Below the pieces are notes generated by a model. It made no database searches, was not told the origin of the DNA, and worked only from the letters and a program-made list of their open reading frames with translations. Positions 21,000 through 29,864 of a stretch of DNA of 44,782 bases are shown one piece after another. Each line of letters opens with the position of its first letter. Position 1 is the stretch's first letter. The stretch spans positions 1 through 44,782 of the forward strand of contig PMKV01000146.1 of the NCBI GenBank assembly GCA_003157875.1, written 5' to 3'. The DNA is from Chloroflexota bacterium (GTDB lineage Bacteria; Chloroflexota; Limnocylindria; Limnocylindrales; CSP1-4). The position numbers were made by a program, and so were the translations under genes.

Positions 21000-23900
21000 G
21001 TGGTTCAGAGTTTGGCTGTCGAAGATCTCCAGCTGCTTGAGCAGCTCGAGGCAGGCATCGTCGTCATGGACGGGGCCGGCGTCGTGGTCCGCTGGAATGC
21101 GCATGCCGAGCGCATCCTGGGCCTGCCTGCAACCCAAGCGATCGGAGCCAGGTGGGCCGATCTCCTGTCCGTCGTTCGAGGCGGCGAGGTCGCCGGTCGA
21201 GAGGTTCGCGTCGCGACGATGAAGCCCGGTGGCTGGCACGGCGTGGCGCTGCTGCGGCTGACAAATGGTGGCGAGGTCCGGGTGCGTGCCCACGTCCAGG
21301 CCTACAAACTCGCTCCCACCGACGGGCAACCGGGAGTCGCGGCGATCTTCTGGCCCGACCCGACCCCAAGCGCCCCGGTCGCCCAGACCGACGCGAGCGA
21401 GCCGCCCTACCGGGATCTCTTCCGCCGATCCCCCGAGGCGCTGCTCCTGACCGACCTGGAAGGAACCGTCATCGACACCAACGACGCAGCGGCCGGCATC
21501 TTCGGCGTCAACCGCGACGAGATGATAGGCCATTCGTATCTCGGGAGCCTCGAGAACTGGAAGTCCGAGGACACGGAAGCGGCGCGCAACGAAGCCATAG
21601 CCGGCGGATCGATCGTGCGGGAGGTGGCACTGCGCCGGCCGGCCGGCGACACGGTGCGGGTCGAGATGATCGGCACGATCGCCGCTCCCACCGAACGGGG
21701 TTACGTGCTTGTCCGGGTACGGGACCTGACGCAGACCAGGGCGCGCGAGCAAATGCTTCGCGACCTGGGCACTCTGGCGCGGCTCTCCGATGAGCCGCTC
21801 TCCGTCGAGCAGGTAGCCCGCCGGGCCCTCGAGATCGTGTCCGAGGACTGGACGGCAGCTTCCGCCATCGCCGTCCTGCAGACCGACGAGGGTTTCTCCG
21901 TTGTCGCCGGACCCAACACGACCGAGGCGATCCGGGCAACCCTGATTGGACTCGATCCTGCCGCCTCGCCTCTCGCTCGCCGAATCAAGGAAGCCGACAG
22001 GCCGTTCGAGATCGCCCTCGACGACGCCAGCGCCCCGGAATGGGCGGAGCGGGGGCGGGCCCTGGGAATGCGCACCCTCCGCGCGACGCCCCTCTGGTTC
22101 GGCGATCGAACCATCGGTGCCATCGTCGCCATGTGGCCCGGCGACCCGGAGATGCTCTTCGACGCAGTCGGGCTCGAGCAGCTGGGACGTTTCGCCGGTC
22201 TCGCGATCGGCAACTCAGAGCTGCGCGAGACCATGCGCCGCGACGCCGCCTCCAGGGCGACCCTGGAGAACCTGGCCCGGACCGGCGGCGTCGTCCTATC
22301 TCAGATCACCGAGGCCATTGTTACCACCGACTCCGCCAACGTCGTGACGGCCGTCAACCCCGCATCGGAGCAGCTGTACGGCTTCCGGTCCGAGGAGGTC
22401 GTCGGTCGCCCCGTCGATGAGGTGGTCGAACAGATCGAGGCAGACGGCAGCCCGTTGTCGCGAGAGTGGGTCGAGTCCTTGAAGTCGACGGGGTACTGGC
22501 ACGGACGGGTCATCCACAGGCCGCTCGTCGGCCCCTCCACCGGCCGCAACATCCTCGTCGACCTTTCGACGACAGTGCTCCACGACGAGCGGCGCCGACC
22601 TGCCGGCATGATCGGTCTCAGCCGCGAGGTCGAGGCCTCTTCCCAATTGGATTCCGACGCCGTCGCCCTGGCAGCCCTCGCCATCGCGACTAGCCGGGCC
22701 CGTACACGCCAGGAAGTGGCCAACGCCGTCCTCGAGCGGCTGTGCGAATTGACGATGGCCGATTTCGGTCTCGTTGCCCTGTGGGCAGATCCGGGAACGC
22801 AAACGATCGAGGCAAGTCGAGGCTTGAGCGAGGAAGCCCTGGATATCGTTCGAACGCTCGACGTCCCGGGGTTCAGCGAGATGATCGACCGACCGGTCGG
22901 CATAGTCCCGATCGAGATGATCGGCGAGCGGCTGGCGGGAGCGGATGCCTGGGCAAGCATCGTCCGCAGCGGCGTGGCCACCGGCTTCCTGGCGGCCATG
23001 CGCGTTCGCGACGATTCGATCGGTTTCTTTGGGCTGGGGTCGAGACGGGCCGGCTGGATGAGACCGCGCGACGAAGTCGTTCTGCAGATGGCGACCCAGG
23101 TGGCCGGCGCCATGGAGAACGCCCGCCTGATGGAGCGGCTGCAATCGGGTCTCGAGCAGGAACGGAACCTCACCGATCAGCTCGAGACGCTCATGGGCCT
23201 GACGCTGCTGCCCCAGAGCGGGGTCAGCGAAGAGGCCGTGGCCCAGCTCCTCCTGGAGCGCATCGTCAGCGCCATCGGCGCGGATTCCGGCTGCGTGGTT
23301 CGTGAGCGGTCGAACGTGCTGCGCGTCGTCGCTCAACACCAGATGCCGCCGATCGTCAACTCGGCGCTGGAGGCGCATCCCGCCGACGAATACGAACTGT
23401 GGCGGCGACTCGCGGCCAGCCCGGACAGCGGCGCGTTTCGGATGCCAACGAGCGAGTCCACGGTCTCGGACGATGGCCTGGCTCGATTCAACCGGCCGTC
23501 CGCCTCCCTGGCCGTATTCCCGATTCGGGAGGCGAACCGTCTCGTTGGCGCGTTCCTGTGCTACTTCTCGGAGCTGGACCCCGTAGGTCATACGGATCAG
23601 CGAAACATCGAAGCGGTAGGCCGGATCATCTCGATCGCCTACTCGAACGTTCGAATGAGCGAAGGCCTGGCGGAGGCCGCCGAGCACGAACGCCGCCTGC
23701 GAGCGGAGCTTCAGGCTCTCCAGGAACTGACGCTCCTGGGGGCGTCCACGGACGACCTGACGAGTCTCGCGGAGGAGACGATCCAGGAGGTCGTGCTTGC
23801 GACCGGGGCGACAGGCGGTGGCTACGTCCTGGTCGATCCGTCGTCCGAGATGGTGGATCCGGTCGCGTGGGTGGGCGTACCGAGTCGCAACTGGATCGAA

Positions 23901-26444
23901 TCCCCGGATTCCCCGAGGGTCCCGCCCGATTGGCCGCCGTTCTCGCAGATGCAGTTCGCCGACGGCGTCTGGCTGTCGGAGCCTCAAGTCGGGGACGAGG
24001 ACGAAACCGGGGACGGCGAGGAAGTCCGAGCCCAGGCCGTGCTGCCGCTTCGCGTCGATGATCGACTGGCGGGCGTCCTCCATCTCGAGTGGACGGAGAC
24101 GCCGCGCGGCGAGCAATACGATGTCGCCTTCCTCGAGCCGATCGCCCGCATCTGCAGCATCTCCCTGACAAACTTCCGACTCCGCTCCGAACTCCTCCAC
24201 AGGGCCGCGGCCCAGCGGGCGCTGGGCCATCGCCTGGACACCCTCGACGAACTGACCCGCATCGGCGAGGAGGCCAGTTCCTTCGAGGAACTGGCCCACC
24301 GGACCGTCAGTCTCGTTCGCGAGGCGCTGGGCGCTAGCGGTGTGTGCTACCTGTTGATCGAGCCGGGCCACCATTTCGAGACCCACGCCGTTTCCGGTGA
24401 GACGGGCCCATTCCGGCAGTGGCTCAAGGGTGTGCCCGCCAAGGACGCGCCGGGCGGCAGCCTGCTGCTCACCGGCAGCGGCAGCGTCCTGGGCGATTTT
24501 GTGGCGGACCAGGTCAACGAGCGCGTTCTGCCGCTCGCCCGGGCGACCGGCTTCCAGTCATTCGGCGCAATCCCGATCCAGACGGGCGAGGAGCTGGCCG
24601 GGGCTCTGCTCTGCTTCTTCGATCAACCCGCGGCGGCTTTGCCGCTGGACGAATCGGCTCTCGATTCGGTCGCTCGGATCGCCGGCATCGCCCTGGCCAA
24701 CTACCGCTTGCGCGAGCGGCTCGTCTCGTCCGAGGAGCGCTACCGGACTCTATTCGAGGAGTCGCCTGATGCCCTGCTCGTATCCGCCCTCGACGGCACG
24801 GTCCTCGACGCGAACGAGGCCGCCGTCCGCCTCTACCGCGTAGGTCGTGGCGAGGTCCTGGGCCGCTACTTCGGCCAGCTGATATCGGCCGATGAGAGGG
24901 AGATGGCCCGCCGCCGGCAGATCGTATGGGCCCAGGGCCGCGGAACCTTCAGAGACCGGGGCCGGAGACCCGACGGCTCGGAGTTCCCGGTGGAGGTCGA
25001 GGTTCGCGTCGTAGACCTGGGCGGGCAGCGCCGGTTCCTTCACCTGGTGCGCGACCTATCGGATCAGGAGCGTCTCCAGCGGGAGTTGCTCCAGGCTCAG
25101 AAGATGGAGGCCATCGGGCAGCTGGTGTCGGGCGTGGCCCACGAACTGAACAATCCGCTGGCGGCCATCATCGCCTTCAGCCAGCTGCTGCGCGGCGACG
25201 ATCGATTGCCCGACGACATGAAGCACGACGCCGGCCTGCTGGTCCAGGAGGCGGACCGCACCCGCCGTATCGTCCAGAACCTGCTCGATTTCGCCCGGGC
25301 CAGACCGCCCGAACGGCGACCGACCAGCATCTCCGTCCTGGTTCAGAGCGTCCTCGAGTTGCAGTCGTACGCCCTCAACACCAACCAGATCCAGGTCAAG
25401 GTCGAAGTGCCGGCCACGCTGCCTGAGGTGGACCTCGATCGGGCCCAGTTGCAGCAGGTCCTCCTCAACCTGACCATCAACGCCATCCAGGCCATGCGCA
25501 CCCGCGATCGGAACTCGCCCGGCCACCTGCTGGTCGGCGCCAGTCTGGTCAAGACGCGATCCGCGTCGGGCGTGTCCAAAGCCGAGAAGCTGTTCGACGA
25601 CCAGGCCCGGGTTAGGATCTCCATCCGCGACGACGGCCCCGGAGTTCCGGAGTTGGCCCGGGCGCGGCTCTTCGATCCGTTCTTCACCACCAAACAGCCC
25701 GGCGAGGGCACCGGCCTGGGCCTGTCCGTCTCGTTCGGGATCGTGGCCGCTCACGGCGGACACCTCTGGTACGAGCCTGGCCCGGGGGGCGTCGGCAGCA
25801 GCTTCATCCTCGAACTGCCGGTCAGCGCCCGCAGCGCCGAGGAACGAGGCATGGCCGCGGCCCCGGAGACCGCCGCGCAGACGACACCAACGGTTGCTAG
25901 GCCGGCGCCGAAGGAAGCCGGCTCCGTAGCGGCGCGACGAGCCGCCGCTCGCCGCACGGAGGCTGAGCCGGCCGCCGAACAGCAGGCCGCCGCCGCGTCC
26001 ACCGCCCCAGCCGCCACCGCCGCACCGACGGCGCCTTCGACGCGACCGCCGCGCGTGCTGGCACTCGACGACGAGCCATCCATCAGGGCGTTCCTGCGAA
26101 AGGCACTCACGGCCGCCGGGATGGAGTGCATGCCGTTCCAGGACGGCGCTCAGGCGCTGGACGGCGTCCGGGATACCGAGTTTGACGTGATGCTCATCGA
26201 CCATCGCATGGCCGGCATGAGCGGCACCGAGTTCTACGACGCGGCCGTGGAGTTGAGGCCCGAGCTTGCCCAACGTGCCGTCTTCATGAGCGGCGACGTC
26301 CTGAACCCGGATCTGCGTGGCTTCGCGACGCTGCGAGGCGTTCGCCTGCTGGCAAAGCCGTTCGATATCGACGCCGTCATTCGCGTCGTCCGAGAGGCCC
26401 TGGCAGACGCCGATGCAGCCGAGGCGAAGGGGAAGCGAGAGTAG
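21000..26444 (+). CDS. Very large soluble PAS/GAF hybrid histidine kinase
   Basis: 1814 residues with no membrane segment. Approximate order: PAS (1-105), PAS (135-245), GAF (250-405), PAS (430-540), GAF (545-715), GAF (725-890), GAF (900-1070), GAF (1076-1235), PAS (1245-1360), HisKA with the H-box VSGVAHELNNPLAAI near 1375, HATPase_c (N-box LLNLTINAIQAM, DDGPGVPE, FTTKQPGEGTGLGLSV) to about 1615, an Ala/Pro/Thr linker, then a receiver (1685-1805; DDEP, phosphoacceptor in LIDHRMAGMSG, Lys in LLAKPF). It is a hybrid kinase that should pass phosphate to a separate His-phosphotransfer protein. Several GAF units share an LxxLxELTxLG-type lead-in, so the array probably grew by duplication. GTG start; GGAGG lies over 25 nt upstream, so the start is uncertain. 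Its ligands are unknown. Confidence 0.9.
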   Translation: MVQSLAVEDLQLLEQLEAGIVVMDGAGVVVRWNAHAERILGLPATQAIGARWADLLSVVRGGEVAGREVRVATMKPGGWHGVALLRLTNGGEVRVRAHVQAYKLAPTDGQPGVAAIFWPDPTPSAPVAQTDASEPPYRDLFRRSPEALLLTDLEGTVIDTNDAAAGIFGVNRDEMIGHSYLGSLENWKSEDTEAARNEAIAGGSIVREVALRRPAGDTVRVEMIGTIAAPTERGYVLVRVRDLTQTRAREQMLRDLGTLARLSDEPLSVEQVARRALEIVSEDWTAASAIAVLQTDEGFSVVAGPNTTEAIRATLIGLDPAASPLARRIKEADRPFEIALDDASAPEWAERGRALGMRTLRATPLWFGDRTIGAIVAMWPGDPEMLFDAVGLEQLGRFAGLAIGNSELRETMRRDAASRATLENLARTGGVVLSQITEAIVTTDSANVVTAVNPASEQLYGFRSEEVVGRPVDEVVEQIEADGSPLSREWVESLKSTGYWHGRVIHRPLVGPSTGRNILVDLSTTVLHDERRRPAGMIGLSREVEASSQLDSDAVALAALAIATSRARTRQEVANAVLERLCELTMADFGLVALWADPGTQTIEASRGLSEEALDIVRTLDVPGFSEMIDRPVGIVPIEMIGERLAGADAWASIVRSGVATGFLAAMRVRDDSIGFFGLGSRRAGWMRPRDEVVLQMATQVAGAMENARLMERLQSGLEQERNLTDQLETLMGLTLLPQSGVSEEAVAQLLLERIVSAIGADSGCVVRERSNVLRVVAQHQMPPIVNSALEAHPADEYELWRRLAASPDSGAFRMPTSESTVSDDGLARFNRPSASLAVFPIREANRLVGAFLCYFSELDPVGHTDQRNIEAVGRIISIAYSNVRMSEGLAEAAEHERRLRAELQALQELTLLGASTDDLTSLAEETIQEVVLATGATGGGYVLVDPSSEMVDPVAWVGVPSRNWIESPDSPRVPPDWPPFSQMQFADGVWLSEPQVGDEDETGDGEEVRAQAVLPLRVDDRLAGVLHLEWTETPRGEQYDVAFLEPIARICSISLTNFRLRSELLHRAAAQRALGHRLDTLDELTRIGEEASSFEELAHRTVSLVREALGASGVCYLLIEPGHHFETHAVSGETGPFRQWLKGVPAKDAPGGSLLLTGSGSVLGDFVADQVNERVLPLARATGFQSFGAIPIQTGEELAGALLCFFDQPAAALPLDESALDSVARIAGIALANYRLRERLVSSEERYRTLFEESPDALLVSALDGTVLDANEAAVRLYRVGRGEVLGRYFGQLISADEREMARRRQIVWAQGRGTFRDRGRRPDGSEFPVEVEVRVVDLGGQRRFLHLVRDLSDQERLQRELLQAQKMEAIGQLVSGVAHELNNPLAAIIAFSQLLRGDDRLPDDMKHDAGLLVQEADRTRRIVQNLLDFARARPPERRPTSISVLVQSVLELQSYALNTNQIQVKVEVPATLPEVDLDRAQLQQVLLNLTINAIQAMRTRDRNSPGHLLVGASLVKTRSASGVSKAEKLFDDQARVRISIRDDGPGVPELARARLFDPFFTTKQPGEGTGLGLSVSFGIVAAHGGHLWYEPGPGGVGSSFILELPVSARSAEERGMAAAPETAAQTTPTVARPAPKEAGSVAARRAAARRTEAEPAAEQQAAAASTAPAATAAPTAPSTRPPRVLALDDEPSIRAFLRKALTAAGMECMPFQDGAQALDGVRDTEFDVMLIDHRMAGMSGTEFYDAAVELRPELAQRAVFMSGDVLNPDLRGFATLRGVRLLAKPFDIDAVIRVVREALADADAAEAKGKRE

Positions 26445-26459
26445 TCTCGGCGTGCCGGC

Positions 26460-27494
26460 TCAGTCTCTCGAGCCGGCGCTCGAAGCGCCCGTCCCTGCCA
26501 TCAGTTCGAGAAGTCGGTCCGCGGCGGCGTACGGATCGAGTTCGTGCGCGGCCACGGCGCCGAGGAGCGCAGCGGCCATCGGCGCGGCCTCCATTGACCT
26601 GGCCCGGTCGCGCAGCCGATCGGATAGCACGGCCCATATCTGCGCTTCGGCCCGCGCCATTCGGGTCGCCTGAACGTCACCCCTGCCGCTCGTCGTGCGG
26701 TGACGGTCCAGCGCCGCCAGAAGCTCGACGACGCCCTCGCCCGTAGCGGCCGTAGTCACCAGGACTTCGGGATGCTTCGGCACCGGCCGCCCCGGCCGCG
26801 CCTCATGTGGAGCATCGGCGAGCATGGCGTGCAGCTGGCCGGCGGTCCGGTGCGCCCCGGGGCGGTCGCCCTTGTTCACCACGATGATGTCCGCGACCTC
26901 GAGCAATCCGGCCTTGATGGCCTGAATCTCGTCGCCCATCTCGGGGGCCTCGACGACGACGGTGGTGTCGGCCGTGGCGGCCACCTCGACCTCGCTCTGG
27001 CCGGTGCCGACGGTCTCGATCAAGACGGCGTCGAATCCGGCCGCATCGAAGACGGCGGCCGCGGCTGTCGTCGCAGACGATAGCCCCCCCGCATGACCGC
27101 GCGAGGCCATGGAACGAATGAAGACGCCGTCGTCGTCGGCGTAGGCCTGCATCCGGACGCGATCGCCCAGCACGGCGCCGCCGGTGATGGGGCTCGAGGG
27201 ATCGACCGCCACGACCGCCACGGGGCGGCCGGCACGGCGAAGCTCGGCGATCAGCGCCGCCACGAGCGTGCTCTTGCCCGCGCCGGGCGGTCCCGTGATG
27301 CCGATCAGCTGAGCCTTGCCCGCCATCGGGTAAAGGCGCCGCAGCGCGGCCTCGGCAAGCGGGGTGCGGTTCTCGACGGCGGTCAGCAGCCGTGCCAGCG
27401 AGCGCCGGTCCCCCGCCAGAACGGCGTCGCAGAGCGTCGCGGCACGCTCAGCCGGTGTGGCCTCGCCTGCGGTTTGGGCGCGCGTCCCGGTCAC
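26460..27494 (-). CDS. meaB: Methylmalonyl-CoA mutase-associated GTPase
   Basis: MeaB (ArgK-type) GTPases load and protect the adenosylcobalamin cofactor of methylmalonyl-CoA mutase. The 344-residue product has all family marks: IGITGPPGAGKSTLVAAL (Walker A), VVAVDPSSPITGGAVLGDRV, FIRSMASRGHAGGLS, IETVGTGQSEVEVA, NKGDRPGAH (NKxD) and the EMGDEIQAIKAGLLEVADI segment. GTG start, 11 nt after the stop of the mutase small-subunit gene, which fixes its role. It is convergent with the kinase gene, 15 nt apart. The large catalytic subunit of the mutase is not in this window. Confidence 0.95.
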   Translation of the reverse strand: MTGTRAQTAGEATPAERAATLCDAVLAGDRRSLARLLTAVENRTPLAEAALRRLYPMAGKAQLIGITGPPGAGKSTLVAALIAELRRAGRPVAVVAVDPSSPITGGAVLGDRVRMQAYADDDGVFIRSMASRGHAGGLSSATTAAAAVFDAAGFDAVLIETVGTGQSEVEVAATADTTVVVEAPEMGDEIQAIKAGLLEVADIIVVNKGDRPGAHRTAGQLHAMLADAPHEARPGRPVPKHPEVLVTTAATGEGVVELLAALDRHRTTSGRGDVQATRMARAEAQIWAVLSDRLRDRARSMEAAPMAAALLGAVAAHELDPYAAADRLLELMAGTGASSAGSRD

Positions 27495-27505
27495 GCCGAT
27501 CGCGG

Positions 27506-27910
27506 CTAGTCCCGCGGCCTGGCGTTGGCGCGCAGGAATTCGGCAACAGCTGCGATCGTCGTGCCGGGACCAAAGACCGCGGCCACGCCGCTCTCCTTGA
27601 GGGCCGGTACGTCGTCGTCGGGGATGATGCCGCCGGCCGCGACGAGCACGTCGGTCATGCCTCGGTCGCGCAGCAGGGCGCAGATGCGCGGCAGGAGCGT
27701 CATGTGCGCGCCGGACAGGATGGAGAGCCCGACGACGTCGACGTCCTCCTGCAGAGCGGCCGTCACGATCATCTCGGGCGTCTGTCGAAGCCCCGTGTAG
27801 ACGACTTCGAAGCCCTCGTCGCGGAGACCGCGAGCCAGAACCTTGGCTCCACGATCATGGCCGTCGAGACCGGGCTTGGCGATGAGAACCTTGAGCGGTC
27901 GATCAGTCAT
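27506..27910 (-). CDS. Methylmalonyl-CoA mutase small subunit, B12-binding domain
   Basis: A 134-residue stand-alone cobalamin-binding domain. The signature is complete: [20 protein letters not shown] (DxHxxG, where His ligates cobalt), [15 protein letters not shown] (SxL) and [11 protein letters not shown] (GG). In split mutases this subunit pairs with a separate catalytic subunit to isomerise methylmalonyl-CoA and succinyl-CoA, in propionate breakdown or CO2-fixing cycles. The ATG at 27910 begins the domain; the frame is open far upstream but only as a shadow of the neighbouring gene. It is followed directly by meaB. Confidence 0.9.
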   Translation of the reverse strand: MTDRPLKVLIAKPGLDGHDRGAKVLARGLRDEGFEVVYTGLRQTPEMIVTAALQEDVDVVGLSILSGAHMTLLPRICALLRDRGMTDVLVAAGGIIPDDDVPALKESGVAAVFGPGTTIAAVAEFLRANARPRD

Positions 27911-27939
27911 GCCGCGAATGATAGCGGCGGGCGTGGCTG

Positions 27940-28182
27940 TCAGAACCAGCCGCCGGTGAGACCCATGACGGAACCTTCTACGAGCCGCCCCTCGCTCATG
28001 CCCACGTGGTGGCCTTTGGCGCGGATCCGTTTCACGCACTCCGAGCACAGATAACCGCGAGTGCCCTCCTTCGACTCGGCCGGGTGCCGATCCGAATAGA
28101 AGACGCTCCCCACGGCGGTCTCCTCGCCGCAGGCCAGGCACGGTTCGATGTTGGGGTTGGCTTCGCTGGGATCGATAATCAT
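27940..28182 (-). CDS. Small cysteine-rich protein, copy A (80 aa)
   Basis: Sequence features: [20 protein letters not shown], then [20 protein letters not shown] and [14 protein letters not shown]. Two CxxC pairs about 36 residues apart suggest one zinc site, and the conserved SDRH and KGHHxG add histidines. It is a paralogue of the protein at 28292-28549. The ATG at 28182 follows AAAGGAAAG. It sits between the mutase small-subunit gene and its own paralogue. I do not recognise the family; a zinc-binding adaptor or nucleic-acid-binding role is possible but not shown. Confidence 0.7.
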   Translation of the reverse strand: MIIDPSEANPNIEPCLACGEETAVGSVFYSDRHPAESKEGTRGYLCSECVKRIRAKGHHVGMSEGRLVEGSVMGLTGGWF

Positions 28183-28240
28183 TTCGAGTCTTTCCTTTGT
28201 TCTGCCCGGCATCCGAGTTCCGTCGGTCACCGAAGCGCTT

Positions 28241-28255
28241 GTAGTGGCGGGTCAA
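28241..28255 (-). repeat. Upstream element shared by the twin Cys-rich genes (copy A side)
   Basis: The minus strand reads TTGACCCGCCACTAC, 59 nt before the copy A start. The partner TTGACGGGCCACTAC lies at 28614-28628, 65 nt before copy B, over the end of folE. The TTGAC core resembles a -35 box; the -10 is not clear in either. Confidence 0.4.
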
Positions 28256-28291
28256 GCCCGCGGCACCGCTCGCTCAAGAAGCCCGAGCGAG

Positions 28292-28549
28292 CTAGAACCC
28301 GCCGCCTCCCCAACCGCTTCCTACCACGCCTATCGAATTGACCTCGACCATGCGCTCTGCGCTGACGCCCTCGTGATGGCCCTTGGAGCGGATCTTCCGG
28401 GCGCAATCCGAACACAGGTAGCCGCGAGTCCCGTCCTTCAGCACTGCCGTGTGCCGGTCCGAGAAGAAGACGCTGCCCACCGAGGTGTCCTCCTCGCACG
28501 AAAGACACCGCTCGTCATCGGAATTGGCTTCGCTCCGAGAGCCGCTCAT
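28292..28549 (-). CDS. Small cysteine-rich protein, copy B (85 aa)
   Basis: Features: DDERCLSCEEDTSVGSVFFS, then [23 protein letters not shown] and HHEGVSAERMVEVN, ending in a Gly-rich tail (GSGWGGGGF). It aligns with copy A along nearly its whole length without gaps, with identical [16 protein letters not shown] and KI/RxKGHH blocks. The tails differ in length. The gene follows folE on the same strand. The two copies also share an upstream 15-base element, so the duplication may have included the regulatory region. Confidence 0.7.
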   Translation of the reverse strand: MSGSRSEANSDDERCLSCEEDTSVGSVFFSDRHTAVLKDGTRGYLCSDCARKIRSKGHHEGVSAERMVEVNSIGVVGSGWGGGGF

Positions 28550-28613
28550 CGAGTTCCATCGCCTTCCTGTCCCGGGTATCCCGGAGGCTTCGGCCTGTGT
28601 CTACCTGAGCCTG

Positions 28614-28628
28614 GTAGTGGCCCGTCAA
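28614..28628 (-). repeat. Upstream element shared by the twin Cys-rich genes (copy B side)
   Basis: The minus strand reads TTGACGGGCCACTAC, overlapping the stop codon of folE; it differs from the copy A element at two positions. It may be an internal promoter for copy B or simply the left edge of the duplicated segment. Confidence 0.4.
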
Positions 28629-29344
28629 ACCCTCGGAACGGCCCGTTCCAGGTGCGACATGAACTCGTCGCGGGTTTCCTTGGTGGTTCGGAACGTACCG
28701 AGCACGCTACTCGTGACCATCGTAGCACCGCCTTTTTGCACCCCCCGCATGGCCAGGCAGAGGTGCTCCGCTTCTATGACGACGCCCACGCCGTAGGGGT
28801 TCAGGCGCGTCTGAAGGAAGTCGGCGATCTGCTGCGTCATCCGTTCCTGGACCTGCAGCCGGCGGGCGTACATCTCCACGATCCGCGGAATCTTCGACAG
28901 CCCGATGACGCGGCCGCGGGGCAGGTACCCGACCGCGGCGGAGCCAAAGAACGGCAGCATGTGGTGCTCACAGAGCGAGTAGAACGGGATCCCCTTGATG
29001 ACGACCATCTCGCTGTAGCCGACGTCGAAGATTGCGCCGTTGATCAGGCGGTCGGGATCGACTCGATATCCGCACGTCAGCTCGAGCCACATCTTGTGCA
29101 TGCGTTCGGGGGTCCGCAGCAGCCCCTCACGCTCCGGATCCTCGCCGATCTCGGTCAGGATCTGCCCTACGGCCCGCTCGATGCCACCGGATCCGGCCCC
29201 GTGCTGGACAGCCGCCGGCTTCTCGGCGGCCTGCACGCGGTCATCTTCTTCGCCGCGTTCGATCTCCTCGACCACTCGCCGGACGTGCTCGTCGAGCCCG
29301 AGCTGGTCGAGCTCGTCGCTTCCAAACGGCTGGTCGGTCGGCAT
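28625..29344 (-). CDS. folE: GTP cyclohydrolase I
   Basis: FolE converts GTP to 7,8-dihydroneopterin triphosphate, the first step of tetrahydrofolate synthesis. The 239-residue product has the family core: EDPEREGLLRTPERMHKMWL, YSLCEHHMLPFFGSAAVGYL (zinc Cys-His), RVIGLSKIPRIVEMYARRLQ, ERMTQQIADFLQ, VIEAEHLCLAMRGVQK with the second zinc Cys, and SSVLGTFR. About 60 acidic N-terminal residues are extra compared with E. coli FolE. ATG behind GGAAGGAGCCAGCC. No other folate genes are adjacent. Confidence 0.95.
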   Translation of the reverse strand: MPTDQPFGSDELDQLGLDEHVRRVVEEIERGEEDDRVQAAEKPAAVQHGAGSGGIERAVGQILTEIGEDPEREGLLRTPERMHKMWLELTCGYRVDPDRLINGAIFDVGYSEMVVIKGIPFYSLCEHHMLPFFGSAAVGYLPRGRVIGLSKIPRIVEMYARRLQVQERMTQQIADFLQTRLNPYGVGVVIEAEHLCLAMRGVQKGGATMVTSSVLGTFRTTKETRDEFMSHLERAVPRV

Positions 29345-29445
29345 GGCTGGCTCCTTCCGCCCAATGCTACGCCGTGTGGGTCAACGGGTGGCGGCGCCGG
29401 GCAGGCACGCGAGTGGCCGACGCGTCGGGGCCGTAGCATACGGAG

Positions 29446-29856
29446 ATGACCAGGACACCAAGCGGCAACTCGCGCCGGCGCACCACGGGTGGTGCCGCGG
29501 CGCGCTTCGAGGAGCTTGTCGGTCGGGCGCTCGAGACCATCCCCGAGCCGTTTTCGCGGGCTCTCGACGAAGTGGCCATCGTCATCGACCTCGAGCCGTC
29601 TCCGGAACAGCGGCGAGAGACCGGCCTGCGCCCCGACGAAGACCTGTACGGCCTGTACGAGGGCGTGGCCAGGACCGAGTACGGAGCCGACTGGGCCTTC
29701 GTGCCCAACAAGATCACGCTCTTCCGGCGGGCGCTGATGGAGGACTTTCCCGACCCGGACGAACTCGAGCACGAGGTCTGGATCACGGTCATCCACGAAC
29801 TGGCCCACCACATGGGCATCCCCGACGCCCGGCTGCACGAGCTGGGGGTCGACTGA
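29446..29856 (+). CDS. Zincin-like metallopeptidase family protein
   Basis: A 136-residue protein of the small possible-metalloprotease family (PF06262 type). It contains VIVIDLEPSPEQRR, DLYGLYEGVARTEYGADWAF, NKITLFRRALMEDFPD and the metal motif VIHELAHHMGIPDARLHELG (HExxH with a further His and Glu). The active-site layout is intact; the substrate of the family is not established. Plus strand, convergent with the threonine dehydratase gene, 8 nt apart. The ATG is preceded by CGGAG. Confidence 0.85.
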   Translation: MTRTPSGNSRRRTTGGAAARFEELVGRALETIPEPFSRALDEVAIVIDLEPSPEQRRETGLRPDEDLYGLYEGVARTEYGADWAFVPNKITLFRRALMEDFPDPDELEHEVWITVIHELAHHMGIPDARLHELGVD

Positions 29857-29864
29857 AGGGCGAG

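Noticed and set aside
22296-24386. 696-codon open frame on the minus strand
   Set aside because: It lies wholly within the kinase gene, antisense, and its composition (Arg/Gly/Asp/His-rich, no domains) is that of a high-GC shadow frame. The plus-strand frame has clear GAF/PAS domains.
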